Part shown: piece by piece, positions 8,106-15,711 of the stretch
Layout: every line of letters begins with the position of its first letter
How positions within the stretch are numbered: the first letter of the stretch is position 1
Assembly: GCF_041438865.1 (NCBI RefSeq)
Contig: NZ_CP109450.1
Location: forward strand, 6,078,501 to 6,142,500
Length of the DNA: 64,000 nt
Source of the DNA: Streptomyces sp. NBC_01471
GTDB lineage: Bacteria > Actinomycetota > Actinomycetes > Streptomycetales > Streptomycetaceae
Reading direction: 5' to 3'
Program-made: the position numbers and the translations under genes
The notes under the pieces: generated by a model
The model's input: the letters and a program-made list of their open reading frames with translations, nothing else
What the model was told of the DNA's origin: nothing
Databases searched by the model: none

Positions 8106-8855
8106 TTGATCTACGGCGCAATGAAGTTCGCCATCGGGGGATCGCTGAAGGTCGCCTTCAGGCCGTGGGTGGAGGGGCTTGAGAACATTCCCGAGGAGGG
8201 GCCCGCCATCCTCGCGAGCAACCACCTGTCGTTCTCGGACTCCTTCTTCCTGCCCGCCGTCATGGACCGCAAGCTCACCTTCATCGCCAAGGCCGAGTAC
8301 TTCACGTCGCCCGGTGTGAAGGGGAAGCTCACCGCCGCGTTCTTCAAGGGCGTCGGCCAGCTGCCGGTCGACCGCTCGGGCAGCCGCGGCGCGGGCGAGG
8401 CCGCGGTCAGGAGCGGTGTCGAGGTGCTGGCCCGGGGCGAGCTCTTCGGTATCTACCCGGAGGGCACCCGCTCACCGGACGGCCGCCTCTACCGGGGCAA
8501 GCCCGGAGGCCTCGCCCGGGTGGCGCTGGCGTCCGGTGCGCCCGTCATCCCGGTCGCGATGATCGACACCGAGAAGATCCAGCCGCCCGGACAGGTCATG
8601 CCCAAGCTGATGCGGCCCGAGATCAGGATCGGCAAGCCGCTCGACTTCAGCCGCTATTACGGCATGGAGAACGACCGGTTCATCCTGCGCTCGGTGACCG
8701 ACGAGGTCATGTACGAGATCATGAAGCTCTCCGGCCAGGAGTACGTCGACATCTACGCGACCGCCGCCAAGCGCCGGATCGCGGACGACGACAAGGCCCG
8801 GAGGGCCGCCGAGGCCGCGGAGAAGAGCGAGGGGGCGGACGGGTCCGGCAGCTAG
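8106..8855 (+). CDS. 1-acyl-sn-glycerol-3-phosphate acyltransferase (PlsC-like)
   Basis: Transfers an acyl group to lysophospholipid in membrane lipid synthesis. The 249-residue protein has the acyltransferase HX4D block as NHLSFSD at about residue 39 and the second block PEGTRSPDG near residue 120. I chose the TTG at 8106, with AGGAAGG upstream; the alternative ATG at 8121 lies too far from that Shine-Dalgarno and loses five residues. The C-terminus is charged and lysine-rich. It is followed 24 bp later by macS, so the three genes may be co-transcribed. Mycobacterial Rv2182c is the apparent counterpart in a similar block. Confidence 0.9.
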   Translation: MIYGAMKFAIGGSLKVAFRPWVEGLENIPEEGPAILASNHLSFSDSFFLPAVMDRKLTFIAKAEYFTSPGVKGKLTAAFFKGVGQLPVDRSGSRGAGEAAVRSGVEVLARGELFGIYPEGTRSPDGRLYRGKPGGLARVALASGAPVIPVAMIDTEKIQPPGQVMPKLMRPEIRIGKPLDFSRYYGMENDRFILRSVTDEVMYEIMKLSGQEYVDIYATAAKRRIADDDKARRAAEAAEKSEGADGSGS

Positions 8856-8879
8856 CCGTACCGTCCGCCGGGGGGTGCG

Positions 8880-10145
8880 ATGGGGAAGGACCGGCGCGAG
8901 CGCGTCGTGCGGATGTCGGTGGAACTGCCCCTGTGGCGTGCGCTGACCGCTTACCGCGTGCTGACGATGGTCTACGCGATCCTGCTGTTCGCCTTCGCGT
9001 ACCGGGAGTTCCACCGTCAGTGGGTGGCCGTCGCCTACTTCGCGGTGCTGGCCGCCTGGACCCTGGCCACCCTTCCCAGGGTGGCCGGCGCGGCCCGCTG
9101 CACCAAGCGCTTCCTCGGCGCCGATCTCACGGTGGCCATCGCGGGCATCCTGCTGACGCCGGTCGCCGACTCGCACGCCCGGGTCGTCGGGGGCGCCACG
9201 ACCATGCCGTCCATATGGACCGCCGGTTCCGTCCTCGCGTTCGCGATCAAGGGCGGCTGGCGGTGGGCCGCCTTCGCCTCGTCGGTGGTGGCGGTCGCCA
9301 ACGTCACCGAGCGCGGCGAGCCCAGCGGGGACACCATCCACAACGTGGTCCTGGTGTGGATCGCCTCCATCGCCATCGGCTACATCGTCGAGGTCGCCCG
9401 GGCGTCCGAGCGCACCCTCGCCCGCGCCCTGGAGATAGAGGCGGCCACCCGGGAGCGGGAGCGGCTGGCCCGCGACATCCACGACAGCGTGCTCCAGGTG
9501 CTGGCCATGGTGCAGCGCCGCGGCGCCGCGCTGGGCGGGGAGTCGGCCGAGCTCGGCCGGATGGCGGGGGAGCAGGAGGTCGCCCTGCGCACCCTGGTCT
9601 CCAGCGGTCTCGTCCCCCTGGCCAGGGACCCCGCCGAGGCGGATCCCGCCGACGGGGAGAGCCGGGGCGTCCGGGAAAGGCCGGGCGGCGTCCGGGAGCC
9701 CGGCGGGCAGAAAGCCGGAGAGCCGGGGCGCATCGATCTGCGGGCGCTCCTCGCCCCGCACGCCGGATCGCGGGTGAGCTTCGCGGAACCGGGCGCTCCG
9801 GTGCTCCTCGACCCCGCGGCGGCGAAGGAGCTCGCCGCCGCGGTCAGCGCGGCCCTGGACAACGTCCGCAGGCACGCGGGCAGCGGCGCGCGGGCGTGGA
9901 TCCTGGTGGAGGACGAGCCGGACGAGGTGATCGTGACGGTACGCGACGACGGCCCCGGCATCCCGGACGGGAGGCTCGCGGTCGCCGAGGGGGAGGGGCG
10001 CCTCGGTGTCGCCCTCTCCATCCGCGGCCGGCTGCGGGATCTGGGCGGCAGCGCCGAGCTGATCTCGGTACCGGGCCAGGGCACCGAGGTGGAACTGAAA
10101 GTGCCGAGGAACACGCGCACCACGCGGGGGAACGGACGGACATGA
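8880..10145 (+). CDS. macS: Sensor histidine kinase MacS
   Basis: A 421-residue membrane sensor kinase. The first 175 residues hold about five or six membrane spans with short loops, starting at LTAYRVLTMVYAILLFAFAY, so sensing probably occurs in or near the membrane. The phosphoacceptor block is RLARDIHDSVLQVL near residue 198 (HisKA_3 type), and the ATPase domain has ALDNVRRHAG (N box) and VRDDGPGIPDG (G1). A Gly/Arg/Pro-rich insert lies between the two parts. It overlaps macR by ATGA. The pair corresponds by position and architecture to the Streptomyces MacRS system (SCO2121/SCO2120), reported to control morphogenesis and actinorhodin. The signal is not known. Confidence 0.88.
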   Translation: MGKDRRERVVRMSVELPLWRALTAYRVLTMVYAILLFAFAYREFHRQWVAVAYFAVLAAWTLATLPRVAGAARCTKRFLGADLTVAIAGILLTPVADSHARVVGGATTMPSIWTAGSVLAFAIKGGWRWAAFASSVVAVANVTERGEPSGDTIHNVVLVWIASIAIGYIVEVARASERTLARALEIEAATRERERLARDIHDSVLQVLAMVQRRGAALGGESAELGRMAGEQEVALRTLVSSGLVPLARDPAEADPADGESRGVRERPGGVREPGGQKAGEPGRIDLRALLAPHAGSRVSFAEPGAPVLLDPAAAKELAAAVSAALDNVRRHAGSGARAWILVEDEPDEVIVTVRDDGPGIPDGRLAVAEGEGRLGVALSIRGRLRDLGGSAELISVPGQGTEVELKVPRNTRTTRGNGRT

Positions 10146-10840
10146 GCGAGCGGAACGACATGAGCGAGCAGCGGATGGTCGAGGCGGTCAAGGTGATGGT
10201 GGTCGACGACCACCCGATGTGGCGGGACGCGGTCGCCCGGGACCTGGCGGCCGCCGGTTTCGACGTCGTCGCCACGGCGGGCGACGGCCCCCAGGCGGTG
10301 CGGCGGGCCAGGGCCGTCGTGCCCGATGTCCTGGTGCTCGACCTCAACCTGCCGGGGATGCCGGGCGCCCAGGTCTGCAAGGAGCTCGTCGGGGCCTACC
10401 CCGCACTCCGCGTCCTGGTGCTCTCGGCGAGCGGTGAGCACGCCGACGTCCTGGAGGCGGTGAAGTCCGGCGCCACCGGCTATCTGCTGAAGTCCGCCAG
10501 CACGCAGGAGCTGTCGGACGCCGTCCGCAGTACCGCGGCCGGCGACCCGGTCTTCACCCCGGGCCTGGCGGGCCTGGTCCTGGGCGAGTACCGCAGGCTC
10601 GCGTCCGACCCGGCGCCCGCGGCCTCCGACGAGCCGAAGGCCCCGCGGCTCACCGAGCGGGAGACCGAGGTGCTGCGGCTCGTCGCGAAGGGGCTGAGCT
10701 ACAAGCAGATCGCCGAACGCCTCGTCATCTCGCACCGCACCGTCCAGAACCACGTACAGAACACCCTGGGCAAGCTCCAGCTGCACAACCGTGTGGAGCT
10801 CGTGCGGTACGCCATCGAGCGCGGCCTCGACGACGTCTAG
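10142..10840 (+). CDS. macR: Response regulator MacR (NarL/LuxR type)
   Basis: A 232-residue response regulator. The receiver domain (about 15-135) has the acidic pair VVDDHP and the phosphoacceptor Asp67 in VLDLNLPG. The C-terminal HTH of LuxR type (about 165-225) contains LTERETEVLRLVAKGLSYKQ, given here only as its first residues LTEREVEV-like block, and the recognition helix HRTVQNHVQN. The ATG at 10142 overlaps the macS stop (ATGA), so the two proteins are translationally coupled; later Met codons at 10160 and 10175 are possible alternatives. The family binds a palindrome described as TGAGTACNNGTACTCA; no exact copy is visible near this operon. Confidence 0.88.
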   Translation: MSERNDMSEQRMVEAVKVMVVDDHPMWRDAVARDLAAAGFDVVATAGDGPQAVRRARAVVPDVLVLDLNLPGMPGAQVCKELVGAYPALRVLVLSASGEHADVLEAVKSGATGYLLKSASTQELSDAVRSTAAGDPVFTPGLAGLVLGEYRRLASDPAPAASDEPKAPRLTERETEVLRLVAKGLSYKQIAERLVISHRTVQNHVQNTLGKLQLHNRVELVRYAIERGLDDV

Positions 10841-10912
10841 CCGTGCACCAAGCCGCGTATCAAGGTCAACTGCACGCAGAACGGCGGGAATTGACCTTCC
10901 GCCCTATCCCTT

Positions 10913-10928
10913 TGTGACCTGGGTCACC
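10913..10928 (+). promoter_or_regulatory. Crp-type operator upstream of pfkA
   Basis: TGTGACCTGGGTCACC contains a perfect 6+6 inverted repeat (GTGACC, two bases, GGTCAC). It matches the actinobacterial Crp consensus TGTGA-N6-TCACA except for the last base, and fits the S. coelicolor form GTG-N6-GNCAC exactly. It ends 47 bp before the pfkA ATG. A TTGACC -35-like hexamer lies at 10891-10896, but I cannot place a matching -10 with confidence. Confidence 0.55.
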
Positions 10929-10975
10929 GTAGCGTGGAGGGCACGGTGTCTTCCACTGCGAAGGGACGTGGTTCC

Positions 10976-12004
10976 ATGCGGGTCGGAGTGCTGACCGGGG
11001 GCGGCGACTGCCCCGGGCTCAACGCGGTCATCCGGGCTGCCGTCCGCAAGGGCGTGCAGGAGTACGGCTTCGGATTCACCGGATTCAAGGACGGCTGGCG
11101 TGGCCCCCTGGAGGGCGCCACCGTCACACTCGGCATCCCCGAGGTGCGGGGGATCCTGCCGCGCGGCGGAACCATCCTCGGTTCGTCGCGCACCAACCCC
11201 TTCCGCACCGAGGACGGCGTCCGGCGGGTGCGGGAGAACCTCGCCGGTCACGGGGTCGACGCGCTGATCGTGGTCGGCGGCGAGGACACGCTGGGTGTGG
11301 CGGGCCGTCTCTGGGACGAGTACGGGATCCCCTGCGTCGGCGTACCGAAGACCATCGACAACGACATCTCGGCCACGGACTACACCTTCGGTTTCGACAC
11401 GGCGGTGGGGATCGCCACCGAGGCCATCGACCGCCTCCACACCACCGCCGAATCGCACATGCGCGTCCTGGTGGTCGAGGTGATGGGCCGGCACGCGGGG
11501 TGGATCGCCCTGCACTCCGGGCTGGCCGGCGGCGCGAACGTCATCCTCATCCCCGAGCAGCGCTTCGACATCGATCAGGTCTGCGCGTGGGTGACCTCGC
11601 GCTTCCGGGCCTCGTACGCCCCGATCGTGGTCGTCGCCGAAGGGGCGATGCCCAAGGACGGTGACGCGGTGCTCAAGGACGGCACGCTCGACTCCTTCGG
11701 CCACACCCGGCTCTCCGGGGTCGGCGAATGGCTCGCCACCGAAATCGAGAAGCGGGCCGGCAAGGAGGCCCGCACCACCGTCCTCGGCCATGTCCAGCGC
11801 GGCGGCACCCCCAGCGCCTTCGACCGCTGGCTGGCCACCCGCTTCGGCCTGCACGCGATCGACGCCGTGCGCGACGGGGACTTCGGCATGATGGTCGCGC
11901 TGCGCGGGACGGACATCGTGCGGGTGCCGATCGCCGTGGCGACCGCGCGGCTCAAGACGGTCGACCCCGCGCTCTACCGGGAGGCCGGGGTCTTCTTCGG
12001 CTGA
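10976..12004 (+). CDS. pfkA: 6-phosphofructokinase (group III PfkA)
   Basis: Phosphorylates fructose-6-phosphate at C1 in glycolysis. The 342-residue protein opens MRVGVLTGGGDCPGLNAVIR and carries the catalytic TIDND block at 126-130 and the MGRHAG block. The donor-site residues are unusual for an ATP enzyme: residue 104 is Asp (GGEDTLG, residues 101-107) and residue 125 is Lys (PKTIDND). In the family, Asp104 with Lys124 (E. coli numbering) is linked to pyrophosphate use, and Gly104 to ATP use. Streptomyces usually have several PfkA paralogues. The stop overlaps the convergent anthranilate synthase gene by 31 bp. A Crp-like operator lies upstream. Confidence 0.93.
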   Translation: MRVGVLTGGGDCPGLNAVIRAAVRKGVQEYGFGFTGFKDGWRGPLEGATVTLGIPEVRGILPRGGTILGSSRTNPFRTEDGVRRVRENLAGHGVDALIVVGGEDTLGVAGRLWDEYGIPCVGVPKTIDNDISATDYTFGFDTAVGIATEAIDRLHTTAESHMRVLVVEVMGRHAGWIALHSGLAGGANVILIPEQRFDIDQVCAWVTSRFRASYAPIVVVAEGAMPKDGDAVLKDGTLDSFGHTRLSGVGEWLATEIEKRAGKEARTTVLGHVQRGGTPSAFDRWLATRFGLHAIDAVRDGDFGMMVALRGTDIVRVPIAVATARLKTVDPALYREAGVFFG

Positions 12005-13887
12005 GCGCCCCGCCGTCCGGACGCCTGCGCCAGCACCCCGGCCAGCAGCCCCGTCACAAGCCGGGCCCCGTTCTTCGTCAGCACCGACTCGGGATGGAAC
12101 TGCACCCCGGCGAACCCGTCACCGCGCAGCGCGTGCACCTCGCCGCCGGCCGGGTCACGGCTCAGCTCGATCCGGTGCATCGCCAGCTCCGCCGCCGCGC
12201 CCTCGTCGCACCGCGCCGTGTACGAGTTGTAGAACCCCACCGTCTCCGGTCGCCCGAAGAAGTCGATGCGCTCCTGGGCGCCCTGGTGGGGGACCGCCTT
12301 CCGGACGATCTCCAGGCCCAGTTCGGCCGCCATCAGTTCATGGCCCAGGCACACCCCGAGCAGCCCGTGCCGGTGGTCGCGGAGCAGCTCCGCGGTGAGC
12401 CCCCGCAGGAACCGCATCTTCGGGTCGGCCCGGTCCGCCGGGTCGCCGGGCCCCGGGCCGAGCACCACCGGACCCCGGTGCCGCAGGACGTCGTCCCGCA
12501 GACCGGGCTCGTCGTACCGCCGCACCGTCACGTCCAGCCCCGACGACCGCAGCAGATGGGCGAGCATCGAGGTGAAGGTGTCCTCCGCGTCCACCACCAG
12601 CGCATGGCCCGCCACGGCGGCGGTCGTCTCCTGCATCCGCAGCCAGAACGGCGCCAGGTCGCCCCGCCGGGACTCCAGGGCCGCCCGCACCCGCGGATCG
12701 TCCGCGAGCCGCGGCCCGGCGGCGGCCGGCCGGGGCCTGTCCTCCCGCACCCCGAGCGCGGTCAGTACCCCCGCCGCCTTGGCGTGGGTCTCGGCGACCT
12801 CGCTCGCCGGATCCGAGTGGCGTACGAGCGTGGCGCCGACCGAGACGCGCAGCGCGCCCGCGGCCGAGATGTCGGCCGTCCGGATCAGGATCGGCGAGTC
12901 CAGGGTCTGCGCCCCGCCCGCGTCACGCCCGATGAGCGCCAGCGCCCCCGCGTAGTAGCCGCGCCCGTCCGCCTCGTACCGCTCGATCACCCGGCAGGCG
13001 TTCTGCCCCGGCGAACCGGTGACGGTCGCGGCGAACATCGTCTCCTTCAGCACCTCCCGCACATCCATCGAACTGCGGCCCCGCAACTCGTACTCGGTGT
13101 GCGCGAGATGGGCCATCTCCTTCAGCCGCGGCCCGACGACGACCCCGCCCCTGTCGCCGACGGTGCACATCATCTTCAGCTCCTCGTCCACCACCATGGA
13201 GAGCTCGTCGGTCTCCTTGCGGTCGCCGAGGAACTCCAGCAGCGCCTCGGTGGTCGGCCCCTCCGGCGGATAGCGGAAGGTCCCGCTGATCGGGTTCATC
13301 ACGACCGTCCCGCCGGACATCCGGACATGGACCTCGGGGCTCGCGCCGACCAGGGTGCGCTCCCCGGTGTGCACCACGAAGGTCCAGTACGCCCCGCGCT
13401 CGCCGTCGAGCAGCCGCCGGAAGAGGGCCAGCGCGTCCGCCCGGCCGAAGCCCGGGACGGAGCCGGTGTACGTGCGCCGGACGACGAAGTTCGCCCCCTC
13501 GCCCCGGCCGATCTCGTCCTCGATGACCCGCCCGACGATCTCCCGGTAGGCGTCGTCGCTGACGTCGAAGCCGCCGTCCTCGACCTGTACGCCGTGGGCG
13601 GGCAGCTGGTCGAGCACCTCTCCGAGCGGCAGCTCACAGCACTCGTCGGCGACCAGGACCGCCAGCGGCGTCCCGTCGTCGCGCACGTCGAATCCGCGCT
13701 CCGCGATCTGCCGGAACGGCACCAGGGCCAGCACGGGACCGCTGCCGCCCGCCGGGATGTCCGCGAGCCGTGCCACCTGGTGGACCTCGCCGGTCAGCAG
13801 CTCGACGGTGTCGTGGTCATGGCCGGGAGCACGCCTGCGCAGCAGGGCGAAGGGGCGGTGGTCGTCCAGCAGTGCGCTGATGAGCAT
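11974..13887 (-). CDS. Fused anthranilate synthase (TrpE-TrpG type, PhzE-like architecture)
   Basis: Converts chorismate and glutamine to anthranilate. The 637-residue protein joins a chorismate-binding domain (1 to about 430; motifs TVTGSPGQNA and GTFRYPPEG) to a class I glutamine amidotransferase domain (about 435-637; nucleophile Cys in GVCLGHE, and the His/Glu pair in QFHPESV). The ATG at 13885-13887 has AGGAA upstream. Related fused enzymes include PhzE, which makes ADIC, but the Trp-codon leader and attenuator upstream argue for a tryptophan role. It is divergent from the DAHP synthase gene. Its last 31 bp overlap pfkA tail-to-tail. Confidence 0.88.
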   Translation of the reverse strand: MLISALLDDHRPFALLRRRAPGHDHDTVELLTGEVHQVARLADIPAGGSGPVLALVPFRQIAERGFDVRDDGTPLAVLVADECCELPLGEVLDQLPAHGVQVEDGGFDVSDDAYREIVGRVIEDEIGRGEGANFVVRRTYTGSVPGFGRADALALFRRLLDGERGAYWTFVVHTGERTLVGASPEVHVRMSGGTVVMNPISGTFRYPPEGPTTEALLEFLGDRKETDELSMVVDEELKMMCTVGDRGGVVVGPRLKEMAHLAHTEYELRGRSSMDVREVLKETMFAATVTGSPGQNACRVIERYEADGRGYYAGALALIGRDAGGAQTLDSPILIRTADISAAGALRVSVGATLVRHSDPASEVAETHAKAAGVLTALGVREDRPRPAAAGPRLADDPRVRAALESRRGDLAPFWLRMQETTAAVAGHALVVDAEDTFTSMLAHLLRSSGLDVTVRRYDEPGLRDDVLRHRGPVVLGPGPGDPADRADPKMRFLRGLTAELLRDHRHGLLGVCLGHELMAAELGLEIVRKAVPHQGAQERIDFFGRPETVGFYNSYTARCDEGAAAELAMHRIELSRDPAGGEVHALRGDGFAGVQFHPESVLTKNGARLVTGLLAGVLAQASGRRGAQPKKTPASR

Positions 13888-13958
13888 CGGGGTTGTTCCT
13901 TCCGGGCGCCCCGCGGTGCGGGGAGGGATACGGGGAGGAACGGCCGGTGGAAACACGG

Positions 13959-13981
13959 AAGGCCGCCCCTCGGGCGGCCTT
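13959..13981 (-). terminator. Trp attenuator hairpin
   Basis: A perfect 10-bp stem (AAGGCCGCCC with GGGCGGCCTT) with a 3-nt loop lies between the Trp-rich leader peptide and the anthranilate synthase start. On the minus strand it is followed by CCGTGTTT, a weak U-rich run. Its position 22 bp after the leader stop fits a ribosome-controlled attenuator. Confidence 0.7.
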
Positions 13982-14003
13982 CGCTTCGTCTGTACGCGCG
14001 ATG

Positions 14004-14060
14004 TCAGTGGGCCGCCGGATGAGCGGTCCACCACCAGTTTCGAGTCGTCGTCGCGAACAT
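14004..14060 (-). CDS. trpL: Trp-operon leader peptide
   Basis: An 18-codon reading frame, MFATTTRNWWWTAHPAAH, with three consecutive Trp codons (TGG TGG TGG). It precedes a 10-bp hairpin and the anthranilate synthase gene. When charged tRNA-Trp is scarce, the ribosome would stall on these codons and prevent formation of the terminator hairpin. A TACAGT -10 box at 14068-14073 ends 7 nt before the ATG, so the peptide is probably translated from a leaderless transcript. Similar leaders are known upstream of trp genes in Streptomyces and corynebacteria. Confidence 0.85.
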   Translation of the reverse strand: MFATTTRNWWWTAHPAAH

Positions 14061-14067
14061 GGTGGGG

Positions 14068-14073
14068 ACTGTA
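14068..14073 (-). promoter_or_regulatory. -10 box TACAGT for the trp leader transcript
   Basis: TACAGT on the minus strand ends 7 nt before the leader-peptide ATG at 14060. No strong -35 hexamer is seen; GGACGG-like bases lie at the right distance. Confidence 0.45.
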
Positions 14074-14151
14074 GCGCATCGGAGGTGTCCGTCCGGGCTC
14101 CCCGGCCGTCTCATCCACCGGGCACCACCAAAACCGGTGACGGCGACCCCG

Positions 14152-14157
14152 TACTGT
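14152..14157 (+). promoter_or_regulatory. -10 box TACTGT for the DAHP synthase gene
   Basis: TACTGT ends 7 nt before the GTG start at 14165, so the transcript is probably leaderless. It lies about 80 bp from the oppositely directed trp leader -10 box, in a compact divergent promoter region. Confidence 0.45.
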
Positions 14158-14164
14158 TGGCGCT

Positions 14165-15520
14165 GTGACCGTGAACGCTGATACCCAAGCCCCCGCCGCA
14201 GAGGCGACCTGGCGCGACCTTCCCGCGGTGCAGCAGCCCGAGTACCCGGATGCCGGCGCGCTGCGCGATGTGATCGCGGACCTCACGTCGTATCCGCCGC
14301 TCGTCTTCGCGGGCGAGTGCGACCAGCTGCGCGAGCGGCTGGGAGCCGTGGCCAGGGGCGAGGCGTTCCTGCTTCAGGGCGGCGACTGTGCCGAGGCCTT
14401 CGACGCGGTGTCCGCCGAGCACATCAGGGCGAAGCTCAAGACGCTGTTGCAGATGAGCGCCGTGCTCACCTACGCGGCCTCGGTGCCCGTCGTGAAGGTC
14501 GGCCGGATCGCGGGCCAGTACTCCAAGCCGCGCTCCAAGGGGACCGAGACCCGCGACGGCGTGACGCTGCCTACGTACCGCGGCGACTCGGTCAACGGGT
14601 TCGACTTCGACGAGAAGTCCCGGATCCCGGACCCCGAGCGGCTCAAGCGGATGTACCACGCGTCCGCGTCGACGCTGAACCTGGTCCGCGCCTTCACCAC
14701 CGGTGGCTACGCGGACCTGCGCCAGGTGCACGCCTGGAACCAGGACTTCGTGAAGTCCTCACCGTCCGGACAGCGTTACGAGCAGCTCGCCCGCGAGATC
14801 GACAGCGCGCTGAACTTCATGAAGGCGTGCGGGACCGACCCGGCGGAGTTCCGCGCGGTCGAGTTCTACGCCTCCCACGAGGCGCTCCTCCTCGACTACG
14901 AGTCGGCGCTGACCCGCACGGACTCCCGTACCGGCAAGCTCTACGACACCTCGGGCCACATGGTCTGGGTCGGTGAGCGCACGCGCCAGCTGGACCACGC
15001 GCACATCGAGTTCGCCTCGCAGATCCGCAACCCGATCGGTGTGAAGCTCGGCCCGACGACCACGCCTGAGGAGGCGCTCAGCTACATCGAGCGTCTGGAC
15101 CCGGACCGCGAGCCCGGCCGGCTGACCTTCATCGTCAGGATGGGCGCGGACAAGGTCCGCGACCGGCTGCCGAACCTGGTCGAGAAGGTCACCGCGTCCG
15201 GCGCCCAGGTCGTCTGGGTGACGGACCCGATGCACGGCAACACCTTCGAGGCGGCGTCCGGCCACAAGACCCGCCGCTTCGACGACGTGCTCGACGAGGT
15301 CAAGGGCTTCTTCGAGGTCCACAAGAGCCTGGGCACGCACCCCGGCGGTATCCATGTCGAGCTGACCGGTGACGACGTCACCGAGTGCGTGGGCGGCGGC
15401 GACGAGATCTTCGTCGACGACCTGCACCAGCGCTACGAGACGGCCTGTGACCCGCGGCTCAACCGCAGCCAGTCGCTCGACCTGGCGTTCCTGGTCGCGG
15501 AGATGTACCGGGCGCAGTAG
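14165..15520 (+). CDS. aroH: 3-deoxy-7-phosphoheptulonate (DAHP) synthase, class II
   Basis: Condenses phosphoenolpyruvate and erythrose-4-phosphate in the first step of the shikimate pathway. The 451-residue protein is of the plant-like class II type, with the conserved LLQGGDCAEAF block (metal-ligand Cys) near residue 80, RIAGQYSKPRS and WVTDPMHGNT. The GTG start gives MTVNADTQAP; there is no Shine-Dalgarno, and a -10 box lies 7 nt upstream. In mycobacteria the counterpart is called aroG and also sits next to pknL. It is divergent from anthranilate synthase, so the entry step of the pathway and the Trp branch step share one promoter region. Confidence 0.93.
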   Translation: MTVNADTQAPAAEATWRDLPAVQQPEYPDAGALRDVIADLTSYPPLVFAGECDQLRERLGAVARGEAFLLQGGDCAEAFDAVSAEHIRAKLKTLLQMSAVLTYAASVPVVKVGRIAGQYSKPRSKGTETRDGVTLPTYRGDSVNGFDFDEKSRIPDPERLKRMYHASASTLNLVRAFTTGGYADLRQVHAWNQDFVKSSPSGQRYEQLAREIDSALNFMKACGTDPAEFRAVEFYASHEALLLDYESALTRTDSRTGKLYDTSGHMVWVGERTRQLDHAHIEFASQIRNPIGVKLGPTTTPEEALSYIERLDPDREPGRLTFIVRMGADKVRDRLPNLVEKVTASGAQVVWVTDPMHGNTFEAASGHKTRRFDDVLDEVKGFFEVHKSLGTHPGGIHVELTGDDVTECVGGGDEIFVDDLHQRYETACDPRLNRSQSLDLAFLVAEMYRAQ

Positions 15521-15569
15521 GCAGGACCCCGGCCGGCGGACCCTGCGGTACGGCCGGCGAGCACAGCGG

Positions 15570-15619
15570 AAAGGGCCGTGGGGTGCGGATCACAGAGATC
15601 CGGACCCCACGGCCCTTTT
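15570..15619. terminator. Intrinsic terminator after the DAHP synthase gene
   Basis: The arm AAAGGGCCGTGGGGT pairs with ACCCCACGGCCCTTTT, extended by an inner GCGGAT/ATCCGG stem around a short loop. The downstream arm ends in TTTT. It lies 50 bp after the stop codon. Confidence 0.85.
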
Positions 15620-15639
15620 GCACCCCCGGGATCGGCGGG

Positions 15640-15658
15640 TAAGGTAAGGGTTACCTCA
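15640..15658. promoter_or_regulatory. Iron box (DmdR/IdeR-type operator)
   Basis: TAAGGTAAGGGTTACCTCA matches the actinobacterial iron-box consensus TTAGGTTAGGCTAACCTAA at 14 of 19 positions and is itself an imperfect palindrome. It lies 54 bp upstream of the ferredoxin start, where it could overlap the promoter. Confidence 0.6.
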
Positions 15659-15711
15659 CCGATTGGTCGGGGTGGTGCCCGTCAGCGATCCCGTCCGGGA
15701 GGTGAACCCGC

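Noticed and set aside
12000..13890. Phenazine or other secondary-metabolite cluster, suggested by the PhzE-like architecture
   Set aside because: No other phenazine genes are nearby, and the upstream Trp leader and the divergent DAHP synthase point to primary metabolism.
2365..14022. Long open frames antisense to, or out of phase with, real genes (for example minus strand over 2365-4434 and plus strand over 11728-14022)
   Set aside because: High GC removes stop codons in these frames. Their products lack recognisable domains, have skewed Arg/Gly/Pro composition, and lie over genes with clear conserved motifs.
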